64,000 nucleotides of DNA from Pseudodesulfovibrio profundus (GCF_900217235.1 NZ_LT907975.1:3757001-3821000); one strand, 5' to 3'. Numbered from the stretch's first letter, positions 15,736-25,483 are shown. Made by a program: numbers and translations. Notes: generated from the sequence alone by a model not told the origin.

Positions 15736-16854
15736 CTATTCAGCGTAATTGGTCAGATCCAGCATGATGTGACACTTGATTTCCTTGGGACAGTTGTAGG
15801 GGCGGGCGACCATGTAGATGGAGACCTTGGTCTTGGTGGCCCAGCTGATGACGATGTCGCCTTCCTTGGGAGGCTGCACTTCGCCGGGAAAGGTGATGCC
15901 CATTATCTCAACCGACTTGCTCATTTCGCGCAGGGGCCGCATGAAATACGATTCATGGTAGCCGATTGATGCAGGGGTGGAGTTGAGCTTGCGGTCGGCG
16001 ACCTTGGCGATAGCCAGGGCGCGTACCTTGCGCATGGCTTTGTGGGTGACGCGCAGATTCTCGATGACCTGAAAGTCGCCGCCGGGAACATCCAGCACGT
16101 TACCGTCGCCAAAATAGACACCCGGATAATCGGGATACCACTGCGGAACCGACCAGCGCCCGGTGTCCAGTGCTTTGAGCTGGGCCATGGACACTTCGAC
16201 GTCGGCATTGTCCACCGGCTTGATCGACCGGACGCCGACCACAGGGCCGGTCTCCACGCGCATGGGGGAATCCGCAACCGTTACGGCACGGTTGCAGAGG
16301 CGTCCGCAGTATACGCCCTGGTCATCATCCCAGATGGTGGCAACCGGGTTGACCTGGTCAGCCGCGATACCATTCAGGATGGCATTGCGGGAGGAAACGA
16401 AATCAGGCCAGGATTCGGTCAGCGGATCAATGGCCGCACAGGTGGGGATGAAAATGATGGGACGACCATACTGGCCTTCAATTTCAACGGCCTTGGCCTG
16501 CATGCTCTCAATGTCTGCAGCGGAAGCAACAGCATCCGTGAGGACAAACGCCTCGCAGGACATCTGCGTCATAATATAGTCGACAGCCACATCCCAGGTT
16601 GCAACACCGTCAAGGGGATACACGGCGGCAAACCAGTTTTCCCCGGCATTCTTTCGAGCAGCGTCGAGCTGTGTTTTCAGATTGCTGTCGGCAGAGCCAA
16701 GAGCAACGTCCAGGTCTGTGTCGTTGCTCACGGACAGCAGCTTGCCTTCATTGGTACCGGCTCCAAGCCCGACATAGATGAAGAATCGTTCGACATCAGC
16801 AATGTCGCCCTGTTTCAAATTCTCTTTGTTGACATCAACACTTCCGAGCGCCAT
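15736..16854 (-). CDS. Tail sheath protein (DUF2586-like)
   Basis: 372 residues with AGGAG before ATG 16854. It starts MALGSVDVNKENLKQGDIADVERFFIYVG. The C-terminal half carries sheath-like segments (NRAVTVADSPMRVETGPVVG; YPGVYFGDGNVLDVPGGDFQVIENLRV; MRKVRALAIAKVADRKLN). It matches the DUF2586 sheath type found with DUF2597 tubes. The contractile sheath surrounds the tube and drives injection. Confidence 0.82.
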   Translation of the reverse strand: MALGSVDVNKENLKQGDIADVERFFIYVGLGAGTNEGKLLSVSNDTDLDVALGSADSNLKTQLDAARKNAGENWFAAVYPLDGVATWDVAVDYIMTQMSCEAFVLTDAVASAADIESMQAKAVEIEGQYGRPIIFIPTCAAIDPLTESWPDFVSSRNAILNGIAADQVNPVATIWDDDQGVYCGRLCNRAVTVADSPMRVETGPVVGVRSIKPVDNADVEVSMAQLKALDTGRWSVPQWYPDYPGVYFGDGNVLDVPGGDFQVIENLRVTHKAMRKVRALAIAKVADRKLNSTPASIGYHESYFMRPLREMSKSVEIMGITFPGEVQPPKEGDIVISWATKTKVSIYMVARPYNCPKEIKCHIMLDLTNYAE

Positions 16855-16869
16855 GACGGACTCCTATCG

Positions 16870-17565
16870 TTAACGGTTGCGTATTTGGGACAACGCCGTT
16901 CTGGCGAGGTCGTCTAGAAATTTGGGTTCGGTCCCCGGCTTGGGGCCGAGAAAGGGCCGGGCGGTCGGCTTCACTTCCCAGCGCTGTTTGCCGCGCCTGG
17001 TCTTGTCGCGCATCTGTCGGAGAATGATGCCAGCCTGACCAACGGTAAGGTTCTGCATGATCCACTTCATGGAAACGCGGCGAAGCGTGCATCCCTTGCC
17101 GCGCTTTTTTTTGACGCGAAGCCGGTACCCTTCCGCTTTCAATGCCCTGGCTTGTCCCCTGGTGGCGGGCTTGTCGTAATCCGGCTTGCCGTACACCTTC
17201 TCGGCTTTGGGAGCGGTCCATTGTTCGGGTATCCCGCGCTGATGCCGGTCCGCGATTTTGGCGGTCATCCCATTGGCCCAGGTCAGGTCAACACGGTTGG
17301 GGCCCCGCATAAAAGGTTTCAGCCCTTTGCCCATCTTCCGCAGAAGTTTGCGCTTGGTGCGTGTCCCTTTGCGTTCAGCCATGGATAGGCCATGGATAGT
17401 GCGTTGCCGCCTGATATTCTGCTTGGCGTCCTTGATGATGGATCGCCCCATCCGCATGGTGATATTGCGGCGGGTCCGATGCGGCAGAGAAACGATGTCC
17501 AACTGTTCATACAGCCGCATGCGTCCACGTGGATCGGTGTCAAGCTGGAACGGCTGGTTAGCCAT
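16870..17565 (-). CDS. Phage virion morphogenesis/tail completion protein (gpS-like)
   Basis: 231 residues, very basic. The segment MRLYEQLDIVSLPHRTRRNITMRMGRSIIKDAK is typical of the N-terminus of phage virion morphogenesis proteins. It overlaps the gpR-like gene by 8 bp. P2 gpS acts with gpR at the head-tail joint. The basic central part (RVKKKRGKGCTLRRVSMKW) may bind nucleic acid or a partner. Confidence 0.75.
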   Translation of the reverse strand: MANQPFQLDTDPRGRMRLYEQLDIVSLPHRTRRNITMRMGRSIIKDAKQNIRRQRTIHGLSMAERKGTRTKRKLLRKMGKGLKPFMRGPNRVDLTWANGMTAKIADRHQRGIPEQWTAPKAEKVYGKPDYDKPATRGQARALKAEGYRLRVKKKRGKGCTLRRVSMKWIMQNLTVGQAGIILRQMRDKTRRGKQRWEVKPTARPFLGPKPGTEPKFLDDLARTALSQIRNR

Positions 17566-18022
17566 TGGCTCCCTCGCTTTGCTTTGCGACCTTGTCCACG
17601 CCTTCAGCTATGTCTATGGGGACATCGGCAACCGTCCACATCTGGCCGTTGTAGGGGATGGATCCATTTCCATCAGGGATGAGCTGCAGGCTCTCCTCGA
17701 ACTCGATCAACAACTCGACGTCAGCGGTGCCGTCACCGTTGAGGCTGATGTCAATGTCCGGGTCGGCCAAACCGTCCCTTTCCCGGTCGGCATCATTGTC
17801 AGCGAGCCAGGCAGGAATAAAAACGAGCAGGGTATAGCTGTCCCGATCCGGGAGGTTCTCGATTTGAATGTGTGCGTCATACTTCAGCTTCGCCACTTCG
17901 ATTCCATGGCCGAGATCCTTGCCCGTGAAGAAGTATGCGCCCTGGTCAACGGCTGAATAGTCGGAATCCTTGAAGGCTCCGGCATCCTGCAGGGCAGTAG
18001 TCAGTGCTTTGAGTTTCTTCAT
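17558..18022 (-). CDS. Tail completion protein (gpR-like)
   Basis: 154 residues, acidic. It starts MKKLKALTTALQDAGAFKDS, a pattern close to the P2 gpR-like start. It sits between gpL and gpS homologues with 4-bp and 8-bp overlaps, the gene order of P2. It probably caps the tail tube at the head interface. Confidence 0.65.
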   Translation of the reverse strand: MKKLKALTTALQDAGAFKDSDYSAVDQGAYFFTGKDLGHGIEVAKLKYDAHIQIENLPDRDSYTLLVFIPAWLADNDADRERDGLADPDIDISLNGDGTADVELLIEFEESLQLIPDGNGSIPYNGQMWTVADVPIDIAEGVDKVAKQSEGANG

Positions 18023-18483
18023 AGCAACACCGCCGTAACCCGGCTCTTGCCCAAAATGTCGGATATGGCCTGTTGGGCGTACTCGTAAAATTTGCTTTCG
18101 GTTTCTTCGCTTTCCCTGGCCTCATTGGTGGCAGCTTCCCGGCGATCCACCGTGGGGTACTGTTGCAGCAGATACCCTTTGGCGTGGCTGTAGACAGCCC
18201 GTCGGTAATTGATGAGGTGCAGGGTGTCATTCCCCAGCTTCGACTCGCAGGGGACCTCGGAAAGTCCGGCAAACCCGGATGCGACCTGTCCTGCCTTCCA
18301 CTCCATGAGTTCCTTGTTCGCCCAGGCTGCGCCTATCTGCAGGCCGTCCACCAGTAATTCTTCGGCATACTCGGACGGCATCCGGTACCGCTTTTGGAAA
18401 TCGGCAACAGAAAAGTCGGGCCACCAGCCGTCGTTCTGGACGATGGCGGTGGATTCTGCGGTGGTTTTGCCGGAAAAGCTCAT
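18019..18483 (-). CDS. Head completion protein (gpL-like)
   Basis: 154 residues. It contains WPDFSVADFQKRYRMPSEYAEELLVDGLQIGAAWANKEL and INYRRAVYSHAKGYLLQQYPTVDRREAA, the pattern of P2 gpL, which adds to filled heads. Order M-L-R-S is the same as in P2. It overlaps the gpR-like gene by 4 bp. Confidence 0.85.
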   Translation of the reverse strand: MSFSGKTTAESTAIVQNDGWWPDFSVADFQKRYRMPSEYAEELLVDGLQIGAAWANKELMEWKAGQVASGFAGLSEVPCESKLGNDTLHLINYRRAVYSHAKGYLLQQYPTVDRREAATNEARESEETESKFYEYAQQAISDILGKSRVTAVLL

Positions 18484-18569
18484 GATCTATCCTTTATTGG
18501 CTGCCCCCGTCGGTCTGCTGCCAGGCTATTACCCGAACAGACCTTGGGGGCAGCGACGGGTTGGAGGAG

Positions 18570-19286
18570 CTAGGTTGCGCGTTCCTCGGTCTCTACTGCT
18601 GGCTTGGCGTCTTCCAGCTTTTTGGTGACTTCGGCCAGGACGGTCTTGACCGTCGCGCCGACCTTGACGCCCTTCTCGAAATTGTCCTTGGCGGTTTCGA
18701 GATTCCCGGCCTCGTATTCAATGAGACCTTTCAGCTTGAAATACTTGGCGCGAACTTCATCGTGCTGCGCCCAGGGATCAGTGCCGCTTGATGTGACAAC
18801 GAGTTCATAGACTTCGCTGAAATACGGCTCGGAACTCAGCCCATCCTTGAAATTTTGTTCAGCCCATTTATGGGTCAGGTCGGCAACAAGAGTCGGGATG
18901 TCTCGCCGGAAGTATTCTTCATCCGGCTGGATTCCCTGCTCCATGCAGTAATGAGCGACCTTCAGAGCCGGACCGATGAGACCGGCGTCAAGGCACCAGA
19001 TCATGTGCCAGGGCAGCAGGTCGTGCGCCCAGCCCTTGTCCATGAGCCGGTCGACATACTCCTGAAATTCGGGGATCAGCTTTTCTTTCTTGTGGGCGAC
19101 CTTGTCGGATTTGGAGCGCAGGCTTTTCAGACCCTTACGGGCCACATCCAACGCATCGTCCAACAGCTTCATGAGCGTGGGTTTGTCCACGGACCCTTTG
19201 CCACCGGGGCCGGAGCTGCCAACTGTTGCAGGCGGCTCAGTTTCACCGTTTTCAACTCGTTTTTTCCATTGCAGTGCCAGACTCAT
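18570..19286 (-). CDS. Terminase endonuclease subunit (gpM-like)
   Basis: 238 residues with GGAGGAG before ATG 19286. Segments HKKEKLIPEFQEYVDRLMDKGWAHDLLPWHMIWCLDAGLI and PTLVADLTHKWAEQNF are typical of the P2 gpM small terminase, which makes the cos cut. An N-terminal Gly/Pro linker precedes the catalytic part. It lies directly after the capsid gene. Confidence 0.87.
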   Translation of the reverse strand: MSLALQWKKRVENGETEPPATVGSSGPGGKGSVDKPTLMKLLDDALDVARKGLKSLRSKSDKVAHKKEKLIPEFQEYVDRLMDKGWAHDLLPWHMIWCLDAGLIGPALKVAHYCMEQGIQPDEEYFRRDIPTLVADLTHKWAEQNFKDGLSSEPYFSEVYELVVTSSGTDPWAQHDEVRAKYFKLKGLIEYEAGNLETAKDNFEKGVKVGATVKTVLAEVTKKLEDAKPAVETEERAT

Positions 19287-19359
19287 ATAGTTGCTCCTCC
19301 GCGTTTATTGGTGGGTGAGGGGGCAGCTAGGCCGCCCCCTCTGTGCAAATTAAGGAAGA

Positions 19360-20397
19360 TTAAACCCAGTTCTGGCCACCGTCGCGGGTGACCTTGACGT
19401 TGTCGTCCTTGAATTCCAGAGCCACGAACGCCTCGACGTCTTCCACGACATAGCCTTCATTGAAGCTGTTGAAGTCTTCCACACGGTCCTTGGACGGGTT
19501 GTCCTTCAGGTGGCGACGCCAGCTTCCCTTCTGTGTGTAGATGGACAGATTCTTGAGCGAAGTAACCACCAGGCCACGGCTGGGGAAATTGGACGGGGTC
19601 ATCCAGGGCAGGCCGCCGATGGTGGACATGGCAGACTTGGCGAGAACCTTGTTCTGCGGGTCCATGCCGATGGCTTCCATGAGCTGCGTGTGCTCTTCGG
19701 AAACCAGATCGTCGCCGACCAGAACAATGAGGTCTTTGCGCTTGTGGCGGGGGATCAGTCGTTTCATGTCGGAAACGGCGTGATCGAGGTTGGTGTAGTC
19801 GCCACCAGGGCCGATCTTGATAACCCCGGAAAGAGCTTCGCCCTCTTCGATGATATGGGCCGCGTTGTTTTCGCGCATGTACTGCATCCAGCCCTTGTTT
19901 ACGTCCTGGAGCATCGGGAAGGTGGCTTTGTCGGTCGTTATCGCCACGGTTTCACCGTACCAACCGATGATCTCCTTGCCGTTGGCAATGGCTTCCTGCA
20001 CGTAGCGGGTGTATCGCGTAGACAGGTCCGGGAACATGGACCAGGAGTCCATGGTTGCATAGGGCAGTGCCACGTCGCCGTTGGTTTTGTGCAGCTCGTA
20101 CCCTTTGGGGTCCAGGCCGAGTACGTTGGCAGGAACACGCTCTCCGTTACCGGAGGTGTCGGTGCGGCTCAAAACGGAACTGTTGGCAGAACCGTAAATG
20201 ACCTGGCCTTTCATATCGCGAACCGGGACATTACCGTTGATGAGTTGCAGAAATTCAGACTGCTCGATGATCTTGTCCTGCAGTTCCTGCTGGATGGATG
20301 GTTCAACAGCGAACTGCTGATGCACATTCTGAACGCCGTAGCTTTCGCCCATACTGTCGCAGAGCTGCTGATACATTTCGCGGGTGGTGACTTCCAT
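19360..20397 (-). CDS. Major capsid protein (gpN-like)
   Basis: 345 residues, close to the about 357 of P2 gpN, with AGGAGG before ATG 20397. Characteristic segments include FAVEPSIQQELQDKIIEQSEFLQLINGNVPV, KGWMQYMRENNAAHI and GGLPWMTPSNFPSRGLVVTSLKNLSIYTQKGSWRR. It forms the T=7 head after scaffold-directed assembly. Confidence 0.92.
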   Translation of the reverse strand: MEVTTREMYQQLCDSMGESYGVQNVHQQFAVEPSIQQELQDKIIEQSEFLQLINGNVPVRDMKGQVIYGSANSSVLSRTDTSGNGERVPANVLGLDPKGYELHKTNGDVALPYATMDSWSMFPDLSTRYTRYVQEAIANGKEIIGWYGETVAITTDKATFPMLQDVNKGWMQYMRENNAAHIIEEGEALSGVIKIGPGGDYTNLDHAVSDMKRLIPRHKRKDLIVLVGDDLVSEEHTQLMEAIGMDPQNKVLAKSAMSTIGGLPWMTPSNFPSRGLVVTSLKNLSIYTQKGSWRRHLKDNPSKDRVEDFNSFNEGYVVEDVEAFVALEFKDDNVKVTRDGGQNWV

Positions 20398-20406
20398 GGT
20401 TCCCTC

Positions 20407-21297
20407 CTAAAGGACTTTGGCGCCGTCGGCGGGCTTCTGTGTTTCGGGAACCGGCGTACCGGGCTTTGCCTGCTCGAAGCGCTTGGTCAGGTCGTCGACC
20501 TTGGCATTGAAAGCCGCTTCCATTTTCCCCAGCTTTTCGGTGAAGGGCTTGATGGCCTCGTTCACTTCAGCGGAAAAGTCCTGCTTTCCGGCTTCAGGGG
20601 CGGCACCGGCGTCAGAGCCTTTGCCCTCTTCATCCTGTTTGGGCTTCTGCGCGGCGAAATGTTCAAGCGAAGCGAGACGCTTGTCCTGATCGTCGAACTT
20701 GCCCATGAGCGCGTTGAACTGCTGTTCAGTCATGGTGTCCTCTTCGGGTTCGGGGGAATCCCCCTGGTTGTTGGGAATACTGCAGCCAAGCATCCGTAAG
20801 GTTTTGGTGAACCATGTGATGGCTTCGCTCTCCGACAATTCTTCCTGGAGGTCGCCGAGTTCGACGCCATCCACCAGAAAGTTGTCGGGGTTCTGCTTGC
20901 GGTGGGAAAAGTGGAGTTCGGAGGTTCCCAGGCTGGCCGGGATATCCGTCACAGCCAGGCCGGTCAGGTAACACTTGCCGGTCTTGGCGAAATCGGGGGT
21001 CAGCTCCATGGAGGTGAACAGCTTTTGCTTGTTCTTGTTCTGGCTCAACAGCCATTCATTGGGCTGCAGTTTGGCATACAGGCTGACAATGCCGTCTTTT
21101 TCTTCGGCTTTCAGTGCAACCACTTTGCCGAAGCTGCCGTGGAACCGGAAATGGTCAATCCAGATCACGGCGGTGTAAGTATCGGGATCGTAGGTGTCGG
21201 CGGCATCGAGCAGCCACTGACCTTCGATCTCCCGTCCGTCCATGGTGGGGCCGGACTGCCCTATTTTTTTCCAGTCGGTAATGAATGTATTCGGCAT
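20407..21297 (-). CDS. Capsid scaffolding protease (gpO-like)
   Basis: 296 residues from ATG 21297 (MPNTFITDWKKIGQSGPTMDGREI), which matches the family N-terminus; a TTG 12 codons upstream is also open. The serine-protease part includes IWIDHFRFHGSFGKVVALKA and KLFTSMELTPDFAKTGKCYLTGLAVTDIPASLGTSEL, with His and Ser in the expected places. The C-terminal Gln/Glu/Lys-rich half is the scaffold (FSAEVNEAIKPFTEKLGKMEAAFNAKVDDLTKRFEQ). First gene of the leftward late operon. Confidence 0.88.
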   Translation of the reverse strand: MPNTFITDWKKIGQSGPTMDGREIEGQWLLDAADTYDPDTYTAVIWIDHFRFHGSFGKVVALKAEEKDGIVSLYAKLQPNEWLLSQNKNKQKLFTSMELTPDFAKTGKCYLTGLAVTDIPASLGTSELHFSHRKQNPDNFLVDGVELGDLQEELSESEAITWFTKTLRMLGCSIPNNQGDSPEPEEDTMTEQQFNALMGKFDDQDKRLASLEHFAAQKPKQDEEGKGSDAGAAPEAGKQDFSAEVNEAIKPFTEKLGKMEAAFNAKVDDLTKRFEQAKPGTPVPETQKPADGAKVL

Positions 21298-21341
21298 GCG
21301 GCAAGAGTACGCGTGCAGGAAAACCGGAAGCAATAAAACCG

Positions 21342-21366
21342 ATTCCGATTACTGTAAAATCGGAAT
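21342..21366. promoter_or_regulatory. Inverted repeat in the divergent late promoter region
   Basis: ATTCCGAT (21342-21349) and ATCGGAAT (21359-21366) form a perfect 8-bp inverted repeat with a 9-bp spacer. It lies between the scaffold start and the IS5-like insertion, in the region that originally separated the divergent scaffold and terminase genes. It could be an operator or an activator site; no second copy was noticed. Confidence 0.45.
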
Positions 21367-21401
21367 TGAATATGGCGCGGTCTATGTAGTGGCAATGTAT
21401 T

Positions 21402-22679
21402 GATACGAGACCTCTGCACGGCAAATCCCACACTTTTACTCTTTAACTATTTGATTTATTATGCTATTATTTCTCCATCCAAAGGAGGAAGGCATGGCTA
21501 TTCGGCAGAAAGGACCTCGGTTGGGTGATTACTTCCTGGGGCACCGCAGAACCAAGACCACATTTCTGGATGAGATCAACGAACTCATCGACTGGCAGCC
21601 CATCAACGCCTTTCTGTGCAAGAAGATCAGGCGCAAGGCCAACGCCGTGGGCAATCCCGCCTATCCGCCTCTGGCGATGTTCAAGATTCTGCTCTTGCAG
21701 CGTTGGTACAACCTGAGTGATCCGGGCGTGGAGCAGGCGCTGCTCGACCGGCTCTCCTTTGTCAGATTTACCGGTTTTTCCATCGAGGACGACGTGCCGG
21801 ACGAGACCACCATATGCCGTTTCCGTAACGGTTTGATCCGCCTGAAGGTGCTGGACTCCTTGCTCGACATGCTTAACCGCCAGCTTGAAGGACAAGGGCT
21901 TCTTGTCCGTGAGGGAGCCGTGGTGGACGCCTCGGTAGTCGAGTCGCAGCGGCGGCCGCGCAAGGTTATCGACGTGATGCCTGAGGACCGTTCCGAGGAC
22001 GCCGAAGAACAGGATGGGCCGGTGGACTGCCGGGTCAGCTATTCGGATGACGAGGAGGCGGCCTGGCTCCGCAAGAGAAATCGGGCCTATTACGGCTACA
22101 AGCTCCATGCCGCGACGGACAGTCGAGACGGGTTTCTGCTCTGTGGTCACATCACTCCCGCGAACCATTCGGACACGGGCGAATTCGAGCGGCTCGTGAA
22201 TGGCGTCGGCCTTGATCCCGGCGCACGGGTTTATGCGGACAAGGGCTATTGCAGCGGGAAGAACCGGGACATTCTGTTTGATCGCGATTTGGAGGACGGA
22301 ACCATGGACAAGACGCCTCGTGGCGGCAGGCTGACAGACTTCGAAAAGACCCGCAACCGTGACATCAGCAGCATTCGGCAAATAGTCGAGCGGGCCTTCG
22401 GCACACTCAAACGTGGCTACGCATTCTTTCGGTCCCGATACGTGGGTCGTGAGAAGGTGGAGGGAGAGTTCCACATCCTCGCCATGGCGTTCAATTTGAA
22501 AAAAGCTGTTCGACTGGCGCGAGCCTGAAGGGAGAGGTGCGTCCAAAATCCGGCATTTCGGCCAGAAATGGCAGGAAAAGGCCGGGAATGAGCCCAAGCT
22601 GGGGTGCGGTCAGAACATCAAATTGGGTGCGGAGCGCAAGGCACGGACGCGAAAAGGGGATGCGCAGAGGTCTCGATAC
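21402..22679 (+). mobile_element. IS5-like insertion sequence, copy 1
   Basis: The element is 21407-22674 (1268 bp) with terminal inverted repeats GAGACCTCTGC and the 5-bp duplication GATAC at 21402-21406 and 22675-22679. It carries a single transposase gene. It lies 8 bp before the terminase ATG, between that gene and its divergent neighbour, so the original terminase promoter is displaced. The same element occurs in opposite orientation at 37549-38816. Confidence 0.93.
21494..22528 (+). CDS. IS5-like DDE transposase, copy 1
   Basis: 344 residues from ATG 21494 (MAIRQKGPRLGDYFLG), which has AGGAGG just upstream; an in-frame upstream codon is not needed. Motifs: YPPLAMFKILLLQRWYNLSD (N-terminal DUF772-like domain), DETTICRFRN, VDASVVESQRR (first Asp), YGYKLHAATDSRDGFLLCG, VYADKGYCSGKNRD (second Asp), RQIVERAFGTLKR (Glu region). 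The predicted protein is identical to that of copy 2. Confidence 0.93.
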   Translation: MAIRQKGPRLGDYFLGHRRTKTTFLDEINELIDWQPINAFLCKKIRRKANAVGNPAYPPLAMFKILLLQRWYNLSDPGVEQALLDRLSFVRFTGFSIEDDVPDETTICRFRNGLIRLKVLDSLLDMLNRQLEGQGLLVREGAVVDASVVESQRRPRKVIDVMPEDRSEDAEEQDGPVDCRVSYSDDEEAAWLRKRNRAYYGYKLHAATDSRDGFLLCGHITPANHSDTGEFERLVNGVGLDPGARVYADKGYCSGKNRDILFDRDLEDGTMDKTPRGGRLTDFEKTRNRDISSIRQIVERAFGTLKRGYAFFRSRYVGREKVEGEFHILAMAFNLKKAVRLARA

Positions 22680-22682
22680 TGC

Positions 22683-24452
22683 ATGGCGCAGCATTCAGCA
22701 GAAATAATAGCGGCAGCAAAGTCGCTGTATCTTCGTGGAAACAAGATTCCCGAGATTCACAAAGAGATGAAGATTGCCCGACGCACCTTGTATCATTGGA
22801 AAGAGGTGTACAATTGGGATGATCTGAAAATCAATGAAGACGCGATACAGTGTATAGCGCGTCGCTTCAATCTGCTGGTCGAGCGAGATAACAAAACGGA
22901 TGGCGATCTAAAGGAAATGGATCGTCTTCATCAGTACATGCTCCGCGAACGGGAAATGCGTCTTCGTGAACTGGAATCTGCCAACGAGGAAAAGGACGGG
23001 GGTAAACCCGTTGTCGGCGGCAGAAAGCGCAGGCCAAAGAAGAAGCGCGGCAAGGTCATCAAGAATGATGTCTCCCACCTGACGGAAAAGGATTTCAAGG
23101 AAAAGTTCCACAAGGACTTTTTCGAGTACCAGCATGAGCTGCGTGAAGCCAAAAAAGTCCACCGAAGCCGAAACATTCTCAAGTCACGCCAGATCGGCGC
23201 GACCTGGTACTTTGCCCAGGAGGCGTTTGAAGACGCCGTCTTGACCGGCGATAACCAGATATTCCTTTCTGCAACTCGTCGGCAGGCTGATGTCTTCCGG
23301 CGGTACATTGTCGCCATCGTCAAGGATAAGTTTGATATTGAGCTGAAGGGCACGGAAGAAATAGTCCTGCACGCCAAGCACGGCTCGGCCTCACTTATCT
23401 TCCTGTCGACCAATTCCAAATCGGCACAGTCACATTCCGGCCATGTCTATATTGACGAATATTTCTGGATCACGAAATTCAACGAGCTGTACAAGGTCGC
23501 CACGGCCATGGCCTCGCACAAGAAATGGCGCATCACGCTGTTTTCAACGCCATCAGCCGTCACCCATGAAGCCTATGATTTGTGGACAGGTGACCGCTTC
23601 AATCGACGCTATAAGCAAAAGGGCAGGCGTCAGGAATTTCCGGGTTTCAAGGATATGCAGAAGGGCGTTGTTTGCCCGGATAAGACATGGCGCAAGATCA
23701 TTACCCTGAAGGATGCGGAGAAGGGGGGCTGTGATCTGTTCGACATCGAGTACCTGAAGATCCAGTACAGCGATGACGAGTTCAAGAATCTGTTCATGTG
23801 CGAATTTGTGGACGAGCTGCAGGCGGTGTTCCGGTTGCGGCAGCTCGAAGCATGTATGGCCGATCCAGAGGATTGGGACGACGTTGATCCCGATGTCGAC
23901 CGCCCGTTCGGTAACAGACAGGTATGGGGTGGGTACGATCCGAGCCGCAACCGAGATGATGCCGCGTTCGTTGTTCTGGCACCACCGGAACAGCCAGGGG
24001 GAAAGTTTCGCGTCATAGCCCGTTTCAAGTGGGTGGATAAATCCTATACCTGGCAGGCCGAACAGATAAAGAAGCTGACCGAACGGTACAACTTCTCTCA
24101 CATCGGCATCGACACCACAGGTCCCGGCATCGGTGTCTATGACATTGTGAAGTCATTCTTCCCGGCCACCGCTATTCACTATTCTCCGTTGATCAAAAGC
24201 CAGCTGGTCCTCAAAGCCAAGGACGTCATCGAAAACGGTAGGCTGGAATGGGATTCCGTACATAATGACATAGCCCACGCATTCCTCACGATTCGTCAGG
24301 ACACATCGACCACCGGATTCATTACCTACTCGGCTGCGCGTACAGCCTCCACCGGCCATGCTGACGTTGCATGGGCCATCATGCACGCCCTGCATAACGA
24401 ACCGCTGAACACGAAATACAAAAAAAAGATTGAGATAATCGTCGGCAAATAA
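22683..24452 (+). CDS. Terminase ATPase subunit (gpP-like)
   Basis: 589 residues from ATG 22683 (MAQHSAEIIAAAKSLYLRGNKIPEIHK), in line with the P2 gpP start; 20 upstream codons read back into the IS and are excluded. An N-terminal helix-turn-helix precedes the ATPase (SRNILKSRQIGATWYFAQEAFEDA as Walker A-like; HVYIDEYFWI as Walker B). The nuclease-like C-terminal half has WGGYDPSRNRDDAAFVVL and HIGIDTTGPGIGVYDIV. The IS ends 8 bp upstream, so its own ribosome site may be altered. Confidence 0.93.
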   Translation: MAQHSAEIIAAAKSLYLRGNKIPEIHKEMKIARRTLYHWKEVYNWDDLKINEDAIQCIARRFNLLVERDNKTDGDLKEMDRLHQYMLREREMRLRELESANEEKDGGKPVVGGRKRRPKKKRGKVIKNDVSHLTEKDFKEKFHKDFFEYQHELREAKKVHRSRNILKSRQIGATWYFAQEAFEDAVLTGDNQIFLSATRRQADVFRRYIVAIVKDKFDIELKGTEEIVLHAKHGSASLIFLSTNSKSAQSHSGHVYIDEYFWITKFNELYKVATAMASHKKWRITLFSTPSAVTHEAYDLWTGDRFNRRYKQKGRRQEFPGFKDMQKGVVCPDKTWRKIITLKDAEKGGCDLFDIEYLKIQYSDDEFKNLFMCEFVDELQAVFRLRQLEACMADPEDWDDVDPDVDRPFGNRQVWGGYDPSRNRDDAAFVVLAPPEQPGGKFRVIARFKWVDKSYTWQAEQIKKLTERYNFSHIGIDTTGPGIGVYDIVKSFFPATAIHYSPLIKSQLVLKAKDVIENGRLEWDSVHNDIAHAFLTIRQDTSTTGFITYSAARTASTGHADVAWAIMHALHNEPLNTKYKKKIEIIVGK

Positions 24453-24461
24453 GGAGCAGAT

Positions 24462-25448
24462 ATGAGCGAAAGCGAACCCTTGGTTTTCACCTTCGGCGAC
24501 CCCGAACCGGTCATGGCCGGTGCAATCTATGATTCCCTCGGCACCTGGCTGGTGGATAATGGCCGTTACTATGAAACGCCGGTTCCCTTGAAGGGATTGG
24601 CCCGGCTGCTTCGGGCAAACGCCTACCATGGCCCGGCCATAGAGTTCAAAGCGCTGCAGGTCATGCAGAGCTTCAAAGAGTCGTGGGCGGTGTCCCATGA
24701 GGCCATGAATGCGGTAGTGATTGACTTTGGCGTCTTCGCCAACGCCACATTTCAGAAGATCCGCAACGGCTTCGGTGAGGTCGTCCAATTGCGGCACCTG
24801 CCATTTATCAACATGCGGCGCATGAAAGAGCCGAACAGGTACTGCATGCTCCAACCGTATGGGGCGATAGTGGAATTTGAACCCGATGAAGTCCTGCACA
24901 TCAAGAACTATGACGTAAATCAGGAAATTTACGGATTGCCGGGATACCTTGGCGCTATCCAGTCCATGCTGCTCAACGAGGATGCAACCCTGTTTCGCCG
25001 GAGGTACTACAAAAACGGCGCTCACATGGGATATGTTTTTTACGCTGGTGGTGAGCTGGACGAGGACTCAAAGAAGGCAGTCCGTGAAGCCGTCGAAGGT
25101 TCCAAGGGGGTGGGGAATTTCCGGTCCATGTTTTTGCATATCCCGAACGGGGACAAGGATGACGTCCAGATCAAGCCGGTTGGTGACTTCTCCACCAAAG
25201 ACGATTTGGAGAAAATAAAAAACCTGTCCCGCGATGACATTATCGCGGCGCACCGGATACAGCCTGCCCTGGCCTGTCTCATCCCACAGAATCAATCCGG
25301 CTTCGGCGACATAACCAAGGCCGATGAAGTCTACCAGAAAAACGAAATACAGCCTGTCCGAAAACACCTGGCAGCGTCCGTTAACCGTGTGCTGCTCCCG
25401 AAAGACAGGATTTCATTTGACCCAAAAAATGAAACTACCCCAATGTGA
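24462..25448 (+). CDS. Portal protein (gpQ-like)
   Basis: 328 residues with AAGGAG before ATG 24462. Characteristic P2 gpQ segments: FTFGDPEPVM, PVPLKGLARLLRANAYHGPAIEFKA, LRHLPFINMRRMKE, EIYGLPGYLGAIQSMLLNEDATLFRRRYYKNGAHMGYVFY, and KNLSRDDIIAAHRIQPALACLIPQNQSGFGD. It forms the dodecameric DNA gate at the head vertex, 9 bp after the terminase ATPase gene. Confidence 0.93.
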   Translation: MSESEPLVFTFGDPEPVMAGAIYDSLGTWLVDNGRYYETPVPLKGLARLLRANAYHGPAIEFKALQVMQSFKESWAVSHEAMNAVVIDFGVFANATFQKIRNGFGEVVQLRHLPFINMRRMKEPNRYCMLQPYGAIVEFEPDEVLHIKNYDVNQEIYGLPGYLGAIQSMLLNEDATLFRRRYYKNGAHMGYVFYAGGELDEDSKKAVREAVEGSKGVGNFRSMFLHIPNGDKDDVQIKPVGDFSTKDDLEKIKNLSRDDIIAAHRIQPALACLIPQNQSGFGDITKADEVYQKNEIQPVRKHLAASVNRVLLPKDRISFDPKNETTPM

Positions 25449-25483
25449 TAACTCCAATGTCATGAATCCAAGAGGGAAATACA

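Noticed and set aside
21467-22597. 376-residue frame antisense to the IS5-like transposase, also at 37626-38756
   Set aside because: It appears in both copies only because the IS is duplicated. The DDE motifs fall on the opposite strand.
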